Shown: positions 7,340 through 14,620, counted from the first letter of the stretch. The stretch: 40,203 bases of DNA from an uncultured Eubacteriales bacterium (GCA_934503195.1 CAKSVM010000021.1:1-40203); one strand, 5' to 3'. Numbers and translations: made by a program. The notes: generated by a model from the sequence alone, not told the origin.

Positions 7340-9804
7340 GTGTGTCCCTCCGGAAGCTGCTTGGGCGGATTTACTTCGTTCACGTCGCCCGAGATAACGG
7401 TCAGGTTGACTTCGCCGTCGACCACCGCGTGGACTATACCGCTGATCTCTCCGCTTATCTCACCGCGCACAAGACCGTCGACCCTGACGCGTCCGTGGCG
7501 ATTTCTCTTCTTTATCTTCTTGGGAACCGAGAAGGAGGTCTTGTCGATCACCTTTTCGCCGAGGAGCAGGATCTGCGGGAGAACGAACATGACGAGGAAA
7601 ATCGAGATTATCGTTCCGCGGCCGAGACTCTGACCGATTCCGACGATCGCGGTGTTCGAGGTCATCTGACCGATGAGGATTCCGGCCATCGCCATCATGC
7701 TTCCTGACGTGATGATCGTCGGGAAGGAGAAGTTCATCGTCTCGATTATCGCCTGTTTCTTGGGCATCGAGTCCTTTATCTCCATGAAGCGGCTTGAGAT
7801 GACGATCGCGTAGTCGATGTTCGCGCCCATCTGAATCGAGCTTACTATGAGCTGCGACAGGAAGAAGAGCGGCTTGTCCGAGAAGGTCGGGAACGAGAAG
7901 TTAAGCCAGATACTTCCCTGAATGACCATGATCAGAAGAAGCGGCATTCCGACCGACTTGAAGGTTCCGAGCAGGACGACAAGGACGATGAGTATCGAAA
8001 GGATCGTGACGACGACGTTGTCTATCTCAAATGACTTCTTGAAGTCGTATTCGTTCGTCGAGTTTCCGACGACAAGGACGGTCGAGTCGGCGGGGTAATA
8101 CTTCTTCGCGGTGTCGCGGATCGTGTCGAGGAAGCTGTAGGTCGCGTCGCCGCTCTCGGGGAGCGTCAGGTAGACGAGCATACGGTCGTAGTTTTCGCCG
8201 TGGAGCTGTTTTTTCGCCGCGCTCATCTGGGTGTAGGCCGACTCAAGCGTGTCCATGAGATCGTCGTCGAGCGTCACGTAGCCCTCTTCCACCTCGTCGT
8301 AGAGGAACATGAACATATCCATTAAAGGCACGCTGTAGCTTGAGAGTCCGCCGACGATCCGTCCGTAGTTCTCGTCATTGACCGCGTAGGCGGCGTAGAG
8401 AACCTCGGCGACCTCGTAATCGAGATCCACCAGCTCCGAGAACTGTCTTGGCGTCAGCTTATCGGTCAGGACATATCCGTCCATCGCCTCGACGTTGGCA
8501 AGACCGAGAGTGTAATCGACCTCATCGTATTCCTCAAGCTCGGAGAGGAGCCTGCCCTCGGCGTTCGTGTCGCCGGCCGGGACGATGAGCGCGACCATGT
8601 TGACCTGATCAAAGGTTTCGTCGATCATTTTATCGGCGATCTGGTTCTCGTTGAGCTTCGGCGTCTCTATAAGGCTGTCTCCGTAGGCGTAGGGGCAGAG
8701 GTTCGAGAAGTGGAAGGCCAGCGCGATGACAACCACAAAGAGCGGCGGGACGAAGAATCTCGTCGCGTAGGCGTACTTTCCGACGAAGGGAATTTCGGGA
8801 ACGAAGCTCTTGTGCTTCGTCCTGTCCATCGCGTTTCCGAACATCATGAGGAGCGCGGGCATCAGGAAAAAGACCGACAGAAGGCTCATGAATATCGACT
8901 TGATAAGACAGATTCCCATGTCCTGACCGAGCCTGAACTGCATGAACATCATCGCGATGAGTCCGCCGATCGTGGTGAGCGAGGAAGCGACGATCTCGGT
9001 GATTGATTTTGCCAGCGCGGCGATGACCGACTCGCGGATCGGCATCGTTTCATGCTCTTCCTTGAAGTGGTTGCAGAAGATGATCGCGTAGTCGACCGAG
9101 AGCGCGAGCTGGAGGACAATCGTGACCGAGTTCGAGATGAACGAGATCTTGCCGAGCATGAAGTTCGTTCCCATGTTGAGGATCGCGGCCGAGAGGAAGG
9201 TCAGGATCAGCACCGGAACCTCGGCGTAGGTCTGCGACGTGAGGACGAGAACCGTGACGACGACTATCGCGACTATCACGATGATTACCTGCATTTCCTT
9301 GGCGATCGTGGCCGAGAGATCCTCATTCAGCGTCGACGAGACGAAGACGTCGTATTCCGAGAGGTCGGCAAGAAGATTGTCGAGCGATTCCTTGGCCTTT
9401 TCGTCGTCCTCGGAGTAGTCGAAGGTGACGTCAAAGAGAGCCGACGCCTTGTTGTAGTGTTCGGTCGAGTCGTCAAAGGTCAGGCTCTGCACCTCGGGGC
9501 GTCCGGCGATCTTGTCGGCGAGGACCTTCGCGTCGTCGTATGTAATGTTCGAGATCATAAGTCTCGCCGAGCCGAAGGTGACGAACTCGTCGTCCATTAT
9601 CTCAAGACCGATCTTGGTCTCGGCGTCGGACGGGAGATAGAAGGTGAGGTCATTTTCAACCTCTACCCAGTTCCGTGAGAAGGCCGAGAATATGATGAGG
9701 ATCACATAGATGAGTACGATCAGATTGCGCTTGTCGACGATGAACTCGGCGACCTTCATCATGAAATTCTCGCCACTCTGCTCCTTTTTGGTTTCGTTAT
9801 CCAC
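7327..9804 (-). CDS. MmpL/RND-family exporter
   Basis: An 825-residue inner-membrane exporter of the RND superfamily, MmpL/HAE2 type. It shows the family's duplicated layout: one helix (LIVLIYVILIIFSAF), an extracytoplasmic loop, five more helices with the proton-relay-type motif LSVDYAIIFCNHF near residue 240, then a second half with GANIDYAIVISSRF near 650. There is no fused helper domain. The last ~60 residues after the final helix are a basic stretch and a Gly/Val-rich repeat (GLVRGEISGEISG, DGEVNLTVISGDVNEV) resembling a short beta-helical polymer motif. The start is GTG at 9804, 8 bases after GGAGG (9813-9817). It is first in a two-gene unit with the GLUG/coiled-coil protein. Family relatives move lipids, siderophores or drugs; the cargo here is unknown. 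Confidence 0.93.
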   Translation of the reverse strand: MDNETKKEQSGENFMMKVAEFIVDKRNLIVLIYVILIIFSAFSRNWVEVENDLTFYLPSDAETKIGLEIMDDEFVTFGSARLMISNITYDDAKVLADKIAGRPEVQSLTFDDSTEHYNKASALFDVTFDYSEDDEKAKESLDNLLADLSEYDVFVSSTLNEDLSATIAKEMQVIIVIVAIVVVTVLVLTSQTYAEVPVLILTFLSAAILNMGTNFMLGKISFISNSVTIVLQLALSVDYAIIFCNHFKEEHETMPIRESVIAALAKSITEIVASSLTTIGGLIAMMFMQFRLGQDMGICLIKSIFMSLLSVFFLMPALLMMFGNAMDRTKHKSFVPEIPFVGKYAYATRFFVPPLFVVVIALAFHFSNLCPYAYGDSLIETPKLNENQIADKMIDETFDQVNMVALIVPAGDTNAEGRLLSELEEYDEVDYTLGLANVEAMDGYVLTDKLTPRQFSELVDLDYEVAEVLYAAYAVNDENYGRIVGGLSSYSVPLMDMFMFLYDEVEEGYVTLDDDLMDTLESAYTQMSAAKKQLHGENYDRMLVYLTLPESGDATYSFLDTIRDTAKKYYPADSTVLVVGNSTNEYDFKKSFEIDNVVVTILSILIVLVVLLGTFKSVGMPLLLIMVIQGSIWLNFSFPTFSDKPLFFLSQLIVSSIQMGANIDYAIVISSRFMEIKDSMPKKQAIIETMNFSFPTIITSGSMMAMAGILIGQMTSNTAIVGIGQSLGRGTIISIFLVMFVLPQILLLGEKVIDKTSFSVPKKIKKRNRHGRVRVDGLVRGEISGEISGIVHAVVDGEVNLTVISGDVNEVNPPKQLPEGHTTES

Positions 9805-9842
9805 AGATTATGCCTCCATGAAAAAATATTTTTGGAAGATAG

Positions 9843-9871
9843 TTGACATTTGTTTTTTATTGTGCTATACT
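9843..9871 (+). promoter_or_regulatory. sigma-A promoter for the isomerase-like gene
   Basis: TTGACA (9843-9848), 17 bp, TATACT (9866-9871), with an extended -10 TG at 9863-9864. Transcription would start near 9878 and run into the gene at 10079 after a leader of about 200 bases. Confidence 0.85.
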
Positions 9872-9900
9872 ATTCTACATCAAACACTCTGAATTTGCAA
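9872..9900 (-). promoter_or_regulatory. probable sigma-A promoter for mmpL
   Basis: On the minus strand TTGCAA (9895-9900), 17 bp, TAGAAT (9872-9877). Its -10 box directly abuts the -10 box of the plus-strand promoter (9866-9871), so the two polymerase sites overlap. The hexamers match consensus at 4/6 and 5/6. Confidence 0.6.
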
Positions 9901-10078
9901 TAGACAACTTCGCCACGGTGTCCAAAAAAGCTGCATACTGATAAAAATGTTTCCCAAAAGGAAGTGAAGACGTATGAGGAGAAACTCGACACGTTACTGA
10001 CGCCGTACAGATGATTTCACGTCCGGCATACCGGACAAACGGATCCTCGGATCCGATAATACATAAGGAGGCAAACCA
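9879..10078 (+). other. 200-base leader of the isomerase-like gene
   Basis: No ORF of note. Two tight hairpins precede the ribosome site: GTCCGG/CCGGAC (10021-10026, 10031-10036) and CGGATC/GATCCG (10040-10045, 10050-10055). The ribosome site AAGGAGG (10065-10071) is 7 bases before the ATG. No U-run follows the hairpins and no known riboswitch class was recognised. Confidence 0.55.
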
Positions 10079-10942
10079 ATGGAACCATCAGTAAACCTTA
10101 ACCATTTCTTCGACCGCCCCGGGGGCGAGCCGGAACGCGGATTCGACGACGTACTCGAAAAGCTCACCGCGGCCGGATTCAGAGTCTTCGACTATCCCGG
10201 AGTCATTGAGGGCGAAAACTGGCTCTCCGGGACAAAGCGTCAGCGCGAAATGTTCGATAAATCCGGTGCGAGAGTCGGTCAGTCGCACGCGCCCTTCAAC
10301 AGATACCGTACCTATCCCGACAGCGAGTTCCCGGAGATCTTCCACAGAGCCTTCGAGGCGGCCGCGATTCTCGGCTCGAAATATGTCGTGGTTCACGCCG
10401 ACGAGTACCGTTCGATCGAGCGGTATGACGAGAAGGAGATTGTCGAATTCACGTATGACTATCTCGCGCCCGAGTTTGAGTTCGCCAAGAAGCACGGGAT
10501 GAAGCTCGCGATCGAGAATCTCTTCGAGGATCGGCCGTCGGACTGCAAGTATTTTGACGGAAAGAGCCGCTTCACGTCGCGCGCCGAGGAGGTCATAGCG
10601 ATAATCGAACGCTTCAACGATCCCGACGTGGTCTGCTGCTATGACACCGGACACGGAGCCGTTTCCTGCCATAAGGCGTCGGCCGACGCTCTGAAGAAGC
10701 TCGCGAAATACGTCGGATGCACCCACATCCACGACAACTATCTCTACAGCGACGCGCATATGCTTCCCTTCACCGGAAAGCTCGACTGGCCGGAGCACAC
10801 GAGGATTCTCCGCGAGGCCGGGTACAAGGGCGATATCACGCTCGAACTGGTCTACGACCGTATGCCCGACGCGCTGGTTTCCGAATGGATGAAGATGTGC
10901 TACGACGCGGCCGAAAGACTTGTGGAGATGACACAAGGCTGA
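10079..10942 (+). CDS. sugar phosphate isomerase/epimerase-like TIM barrel
   Basis: A 287-residue cytoplasmic protein of the xylose-isomerase-like TIM-barrel family (AP endonuclease 2 fold), which normally binds divalent metal. Putative metal and active-site segments are visible: HADEYRS (~128), LAIENLFEDRP (~147), CYDTGHGAVSCH (~190), THIHDNY (~218) and ITLELVYDR near residue 262. Members isomerise or epimerise keto-sugars or inositol derivatives; the substrate is not readable. The start has an AAGGAGG site at ideal spacing and the gene ends in a strong terminator. It is transcribed alone, divergently from mmpL. Confidence 0.9.
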   Translation: MEPSVNLNHFFDRPGGEPERGFDDVLEKLTAAGFRVFDYPGVIEGENWLSGTKRQREMFDKSGARVGQSHAPFNRYRTYPDSEFPEIFHRAFEAAAILGSKYVVVHADEYRSIERYDEKEIVEFTYDYLAPEFEFAKKHGMKLAIENLFEDRPSDCKYFDGKSRFTSRAEEVIAIIERFNDPDVVCCYDTGHGAVSCHKASADALKKLAKYVGCTHIHDNYLYSDAHMLPFTGKLDWPEHTRILREAGYKGDITLELVYDRMPDALVSEWMKMCYDAAERLVEMTQG

Positions 10943-10948
10943 TTCAGT

Positions 10949-10977
10949 ACGGGAGGGGCAAGCCCCTCCCGTTTTTT
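10949..10977 (+). terminator. intrinsic terminator of the isomerase-like gene
   Basis: ACGGGAGGGG/CCCCTCCCGT (10949-10958, 10963-10972), loop CAAG, followed by TTTTTT. It starts 7 bases past the stop codon. The opposite strand lacks a U-run. Confidence 0.93.
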
Positions 10978-10991
10978 TCGTGTTCCGCCGG

Positions 10992-12029
10992 TTATCCGAT
11001 ATTCGTGTCGATCACGCAGGTAGAGTTGTCGCCCTCGATGAGGAATTTCTCGCCGAGCTGTCCTCTGTGCAGAACGTTGTCGCGGATGATCGAATAGCTG
11101 TTGTCGCGAAGGACGATCGAATGCTCCGGGCTGTCGACTCCCACGCCGCCGTCGTCACGGCCGAGTCTGAACGCGTTTCCGGTCACAACCACGTTGTCGC
11201 ACTTTGACATTCTGAGATGACAATTGTCGCGCTCGTCGGTGAGGGTTTCGCAGGGCTTTCCGCTTCTTCTGAAGATGTTTCCGGTGATCGTGATGTTCGA
11301 GCATCCGCCGCCATCGTCGCCGAGTGAGATCGCGGGGCCGCCGCTCCGGTCGAAGAAATTTCCGGTGATGTTGTAGCTGTCGCCGCGGTGGAATCTGAAT
11401 CCGGCGACTCTGTTCCACTCAACGCGGTTTCCGGTGACGGTGATCGAGGCCGTGCAGGGGCCGCCGAGGATTCCGCAGTTTCTGTTCCCCGAGAACCAGT
11501 TGTCGAGGATGAACGCGTCCCAGCCGTCGATGTAGAGTCCGCATCCGCCGTTGAAGCAGACCATCGAATGTCTTATCGAGAAGCACCAGATATGCCTCAG
11601 ATGAATTCCGTCGCCGCTGAAACGCCCTACGCGGCAGTCGTCAAAGGTCGGGGTGTCCTCTTTAGCTCCGCCGTTGTACTTTTCCCAGTCGATTTTCACG
11701 CCGTGGATCCTCTCGCCGAGATTCCGTCCGTCAAGGCAGAGTCCCGAGATACTTCCGCCGAAGGCTCCGGTCATGTCGATCATGCAGTCGCAGTCAGCGT
11801 CGCGAAGATGAAGCGTGGCCGTTCCGTCGCTTCTGAATCCCCAGCCTGAGACGCCGCGCAGCGCGACTCCCTCGCCCATCTTAAGCTGGCCGACTATGTA
11901 ATCCCCCGGGGGGACGAGAACGGTTCCGTGGCACTTCGCGGCGAGTCCGAGAGCCTTTTTGAAGGCCGGGGTTGAGTCGGTTCTGCCATTCGGCACCGCG
12001 CCGAATGAGGTTACGTCAAATTCTGTCAT
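10992..12029 (-). CDS. pectate-lyase-3-like beta-helix protein, no signal peptide
   Basis: A 345-residue protein. The N-terminus FDVTSFGAVPNGRTDSTPAF is the typical opening of the pectate_lyase_3 family (phage-tailspike-like/GH28-like beta-helices), followed by GTVLVPPGDYIVGQL and repeated short strands (NITGNFFDRSG, ITITGNIFRRSG, VVVTGNAFRLG) of a right-handed beta-helix. There is no export signal, so it should be cytoplasmic or leave by another route. The start has AAGGAG 7 bases upstream and a promoter at 12076-12104. The gene converges on the isomerase-like gene, and the two ends are 49 bp apart. Fold is clear; polysaccharide lyase or hydrolase activity is only inferred from the family. 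Confidence 0.88.
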   Translation of the reverse strand: MTEFDVTSFGAVPNGRTDSTPAFKKALGLAAKCHGTVLVPPGDYIVGQLKMGEGVALRGVSGWGFRSDGTATLHLRDADCDCMIDMTGAFGGSISGLCLDGRNLGERIHGVKIDWEKYNGGAKEDTPTFDDCRVGRFSGDGIHLRHIWCFSIRHSMVCFNGGCGLYIDGWDAFILDNWFSGNRNCGILGGPCTASITVTGNRVEWNRVAGFRFHRGDSYNITGNFFDRSGGPAISLGDDGGGCSNITITGNIFRRSGKPCETLTDERDNCHLRMSKCDNVVVTGNAFRLGRDDGGVGVDSPEHSIVLRDNSYSIIRDNVLHRGQLGEKFLIEGDNSTCVIDTNIG

Positions 12030-12070
12030 GCTGATTCTCCTTTACAGATTTTTGGTTTATTCTCTTTTTT

Positions 12071-12104
12071 GAAATATGATAACATATTTCGGCGGATTTG
12101 TCAA
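12071..12104 (-). promoter_or_regulatory. promoter with operator-like palindrome over -10
   Basis: Minus strand: TTGACA (12099-12104), 17 bp, TATCAT (12076-12081). A perfect inverted repeat GAAATATG (12071-12078), ATAA, CATATTTC (12083-12090) covers the -10 box and could be an operator for a repressor. Confidence 0.85.
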
Positions 12105-12111
12105 GCTATAA

Positions 12112-12146
12112 AGAAAAAATTCCCTCCCGGAACGTCTTCCGGGAGG
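12112..12146 (-). terminator. intrinsic terminator downstream of sigE and repeats
   Basis: CCTCCCGGAA/TTCCGGGAGG (12123-12132, 12137-12146), loop of 4, followed on the minus strand by GAATTTTTTC. It stops minus-strand transcripts just before the next promoter. It is the first good terminator after sigE, so the sigE transcript probably carries the ~420-bp repeat block as a 3' tail. Confidence 0.85.
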
Positions 12147-12183
12147 TGAGCGTCTGTTATGCGACCTGTAAACAACGGCAAGC

Positions 12184-12567
12184 ATTCCCCTTTTTCGTGA
12201 GGTGAGGGCGAAGCCCGAACGGGGCGAGCGCGGAGCGCGACCCCCTCCTGACAGAACCGAGATAAACCACTCAGCACAACCTAACCCTGACGTCTGCCCG
12301 CGGGGGCTCCCCCGCCGCTTTAACATGGTAAATCGATGCGCTTATACGCAAATACGCGTATTTTCGGGGGTCATTCCCCCGTTTTTTTTTATACGGATGC
12401 GTATATCTTTTTCCTTTAGGCGAAGGCGTAGCCTGAGCGGGGCGAGCGCGGAGCGCGACCCCCTCCTGACAGAACCGAGATAACCAGATCCGCACAACCT
12501 AACCCTGACGTCAGAGTGCAGGGCCGCGCCCTGCCTGACGTCAGAGTGCAGGGTCGCACCCTGCCCG
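12184..12567 (+). repeat. compound copy of intergenic repeat family (copies A and B)
   Basis: Two units in tandem. Each contains a ~50-bp core from CCTCCTGACAGAA to CTAACCCTGACGT: copy A 12244-12293 and copy B 12462-12511. A GC-rich block with small hairpins (GGGCGAAGCCC, GCGCGGAGCGC) precedes each core and a variable hairpin follows it (GCGGGGGCTCCCCCGC in A; GCAGGG..CCCTGC twice in B). Between A and B, 12320-12420 is a third module with AATACGCGTATT, a hairpin CGGGGG/CCCCCG followed by a T9 run (12365-12390), and an ATACGGATGCGTAT near-palindrome. The block ends directly at the sigE stop codon. The 538-bp gap 12030-12567 has no credible gene. Confidence 0.9.
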
Positions 12568-13296
12568 CTATACTTTGCCGGAGAGATCAGTTTCCAACTG
12601 ATTCAGAATGCGCTTCTCCAGCCTCGAAATGTAGGACTGCGAGATGCCGAGCTTGTCGGCTACCTCCTTCTGCGTCAGCTCAACGCCGCCGTTCAGACCG
12701 AATCTGAGCGTTATTATCGTCCGCTCGCGCTCTGAAAGCTCCATCAGCGCCGCACGGATTGTCTTACGGTCTTCGCTCTTTTCAAGCCTTTCCGAAATGT
12801 TCTCGTCGCCCTCCAGCACGTCGGAGAGCAGAAGCTCGTTCCCGTCCCAGTCAACCGAAAGCGGCTCGTCAATCGATACCTCCCGCCGCCCCGAAAGCTT
12901 CCTTAAATACATCAGAATCTCGTTCTCAACGCACCTTGACGCGTAGGTCGCAAGCTTTATGTTCTTGTCCGCGCTGAAGGTGTTCACGGCCTTGATAAGC
13001 CCGATCGTCCCGATTGAGATCAGATCCTCGATCCCGGTTCCGGTCGACTCGAATTTCTTCGCGATGTAGACTACAAGCCGCAGATTGTGTTCGATAAGCT
13101 GATTCTTCGCGTCCTCCGGATGATCGGACGACAGAGCCTCGATGAGTTCGGATTCCTTTTCGTGTGAGAGCGGCGGCGGGAGAGTCGACGCGCCGTTTAT
13201 GTAGTGGACGCACCGGGATCTCGCGAAAATTCCCGAAATTGCACTGCTCAGCCGCTCGGCAAAGTCGACGATGAACTGAAAGTTCAACGGTTTCAT
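12568..13296 (-). CDS. sigE: sporulation sigma factor SigE
   Basis: A 242-residue sigma-70-family factor. The N-terminal ~35 residues, ending near YINGASTLPPPL, match the pro-sequence region of SigE, which SpoIIGA removes to activate the factor in the mother cell. Region 2 follows (NLRLVVYIAKKFESTGTGIE, GLIKAVNTF, LATYASRCVENEILMYLR), then region 4 with a helix-turn-helix (LTQKEVADKLGISQSYISRL). AGGAGG lies 7 bases before the ATG. It is 11 bp downstream of spoIIGA, the conserved spoIIG operon order. The sigG gene that often follows is absent; the intergenic repeat block begins at its stop codon. Confidence 0.96.
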   Translation of the reverse strand: MKPLNFQFIVDFAERLSSAISGIFARSRCVHYINGASTLPPPLSHEKESELIEALSSDHPEDAKNQLIEHNLRLVVYIAKKFESTGTGIEDLISIGTIGLIKAVNTFSADKNIKLATYASRCVENEILMYLRKLSGRREVSIDEPLSVDWDGNELLLSDVLEGDENISERLEKSEDRKTIRAALMELSERERTIITLRFGLNGGVELTQKEVADKLGISQSYISRLEKRILNQLETDLSGKV

Positions 13297-13307
13297 AAAT
13301 TTTCCTC

Positions 13308-14087
13308 CTATAATAAAGTTTCAGGAATTATCCCGTCACAGCCCGAAAAATCCGCGTCAGCCGTCGCGATGACGGCCTTCGTCTCGTGCTTCCCTATGAA
13401 AATCGTGCTGAGAAAGCCGTACAGAAGTCCTGAACCGTTCACCGATTCCGACGGAATCGCGCGGATTTTCATCCCCTCGGGCAAATTCCCGGGCGAAAGC
13501 GCGGACGAGAGTCCGAGCGCGGAAGGCTTCACGATAACGACCGGAATTCCCGAGATCGGCTCGACCAGAAGATTCCCGCTGTCGGAAAGGAGCCGAAGCT
13601 TCCGCGTCCCATGAAACTCAATAAGAACCTCAACCTCACGCCGCGCCGCCCTCCGGAGCCTTGTGTAAGCGAGACTTAAAATCCCCGAAATCCCGGCGAA
13701 AAGCAGCAGAACCGGCGCGTCGGACTGCCCCTGAAGCTTAAGTCCCGAAATCCTCAGAAGACGGCAGAGAACGCTGATCATTCCGCCGAGTCCCATCGAG
13801 GTAGCCGTGAAAACGACCGAGCTTCGTATAACATTCTGTCTGAAAGCTATAAAGCACATAATTAAGGCAAACGCGGCGAAGACTATGAGTCCGGGAATCC
13901 CGGGAAGCGTGAATATGACCGAAAGCGTGGCATAACCCGCGCCGATCGCGGCGGCGGCGGCGAGTCTCAGAGGGTAAATCGGAGTTCCGAGGCTCCGGCC
14001 GGAGATATAAAGCGCGAGAAAGTCGAGCGAGAAGTTGACGAGAAAGAGAGTGTCGGCGTAAATTACGCTCAGATTACCACCTCCCAC
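13308..14087 (-). CDS. spoIIGA: pro-SigE processing protease SpoIIGA
   Basis: A membrane aspartic protease, ~255 residues, shorter than the ~300 usual for the family. Five N-terminal hydrophobic helices are visible (from VIYADTLFLVNFSLDFLALY on). The C-terminal domain carries the catalytic-aspartate motif LLSDSGNLL near residue 167 and ends SGCDGIIPETLL. It activates SigE during sporulation. The start is uncertain: the only conventional in-frame start is GTG at 14087, which has no ribosome site before it, while GGAGG (14080-14084) lies 7 bases before an in-frame CTG at 14072. The CTG start gives an N-terminus LSVIYADTLFLVNF that aligns with the family start. The conventional GTG is listed here. 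Confidence 0.9.
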   Translation of the reverse strand: MGGGNLSVIYADTLFLVNFSLDFLALYISGRSLGTPIYPLRLAAAAAIGAGYATLSVIFTLPGIPGLIVFAAFALIMCFIAFRQNVIRSSVVFTATSMGLGGMISVLCRLLRISGLKLQGQSDAPVLLLFAGISGILSLAYTRLRRAARREVEVLIEFHGTRKLRLLSDSGNLLVEPISGIPVVIVKPSALGLSSALSPGNLPEGMKIRAIPSESVNGSGLLYGFLSTIFIGKHETKAVIATADADFSGCDGIIPETLL

Positions 14088-14091
14088 AGAT

Positions 14092-14124
14092 ATTATACAC
14101 CATAGCGGCTGTAAAATTTGTCAG
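14092..14124 (-). promoter_or_regulatory. spoIIG-type promoter with 21-bp spacer
   Basis: Minus strand: CTGACA (14119-14124), 21 bp, TATAAT (14092-14097). The B. subtilis spoIIG promoter has a similarly over-long spacer (22 bp) and needs Spo0A~P with sigma-A. TGACAAA (minus strand, 14117-14123) overlaps the -35 and is one mismatch from the Spo0A box TGNCGAA. Confidence 0.75.
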
Positions 14125-14174
14125 AATATGGAATCACAATGATGAATAAAAAAAATCCGCCGGGCAAAAATAGC

Positions 14175-14181
14175 TTCGACA
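14175..14181 (-). promoter_or_regulatory. Spo0A box (TGTCGAA)
   Basis: A perfect 7-bp Spo0A box on the minus strand, about 50 bp upstream of the spoIIG -35. It also lies 26 bp before the divergent DUF378 gene, so Spo0A could affect both. Confidence 0.6.
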
Positions 14182-14206
14182 GATAGTCAGAAAGGTGGAA
14201 AATAAT

Positions 14207-14422
14207 ATGGTAGACAGAATCGCGCTCATTTTAGCGATAATCGGCGGAATCAACTGGGGCTCGGTGGGGCTGTTCAAATTTGACATAGTGGCATGGATCT
14301 GCGGCGGACAGGGTTCGCTCATGGCGAGGATAATCTACACGGTCGTGGGACTCGCGTCGATCTGGTGCGTCTCGCTCCTCTTCAGAAACACGGACGAATC
14401 GGCGGAAAGCTATACCAGATAA
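14207..14422 (+). CDS. DUF378 small membrane protein
   Basis: A 71-residue protein with two membrane helices (ALILAIIGGINWGSVGLF and IIYTVVGLASIWCVSLLF) and the GGINWG motif of the DUF378 (YuzA-like) family, whose function is unknown. The ATG at 14207 follows AAAGGTGG at 8 bases, so the upstream GTG at 14195, which lies inside that site, is rejected. It is transcribed divergently from spoIIGA and ends in its own terminator. Confidence 0.9.
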   Translation: MVDRIALILAIIGGINWGSVGLFKFDIVAWICGGQGSLMARIIYTVVGLASIWCVSLLFRNTDESAESYTR

Positions 14423-14439
14423 TTTGTGCCTGAAATATC

Positions 14440-14464
14440 AAAGGGAGGGTCGCCCCTCCCTTTT
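14440..14464 (+). terminator. intrinsic terminator of DUF378 gene
   Basis: AAAGGGAGGG/CCCTCCCTTT (14440-14449, 14454-14463), loop TCGC, then TTTTG overlapping the stem end. Confidence 0.85.
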
Positions 14465-14532
14465 GTTCAGTCAACCTGAACGATATTCTCAGTCACCTCT
14501 CTGCCTATTCCTTCACCGATGAAAAAACATTT

Positions 14533-14579
14533 GCGAAATTTCGCGGCCACTTGACAAACCACGGGAAATATGATACAAT
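14533..14579 (+). promoter_or_regulatory. lacI-type gene promoter and adjacent palindrome
   Basis: TTGACA (14551-14556), 17 bp, TACAAT (14574-14579) with an extended -10 TG. A perfect 12-bp palindrome GCGAAATTTCGC (14533-14544) lies just upstream of the -35 and could be an autoregulatory site. The transcription start would be ~35 bp before the ATG. Confidence 0.8.
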
Positions 14580-14620
14580 AATCAAGGAAACGACAACCAA
14601 AACGAAACGAAGGTGATGCC

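Noticed and set aside
9879..10078. Riboswitch in the isomerase-like leader
   Set aside because: Two short hairpins but no recognised conserved core and no terminator or sequestering stem before the ribosome site.
12057..12495. Short reading frames within the repeat blocks (also at 16479-17178 and 27524-28016)
   Set aside because: They are formed by the repeats themselves, run through palindromes and lack ribosome sites.
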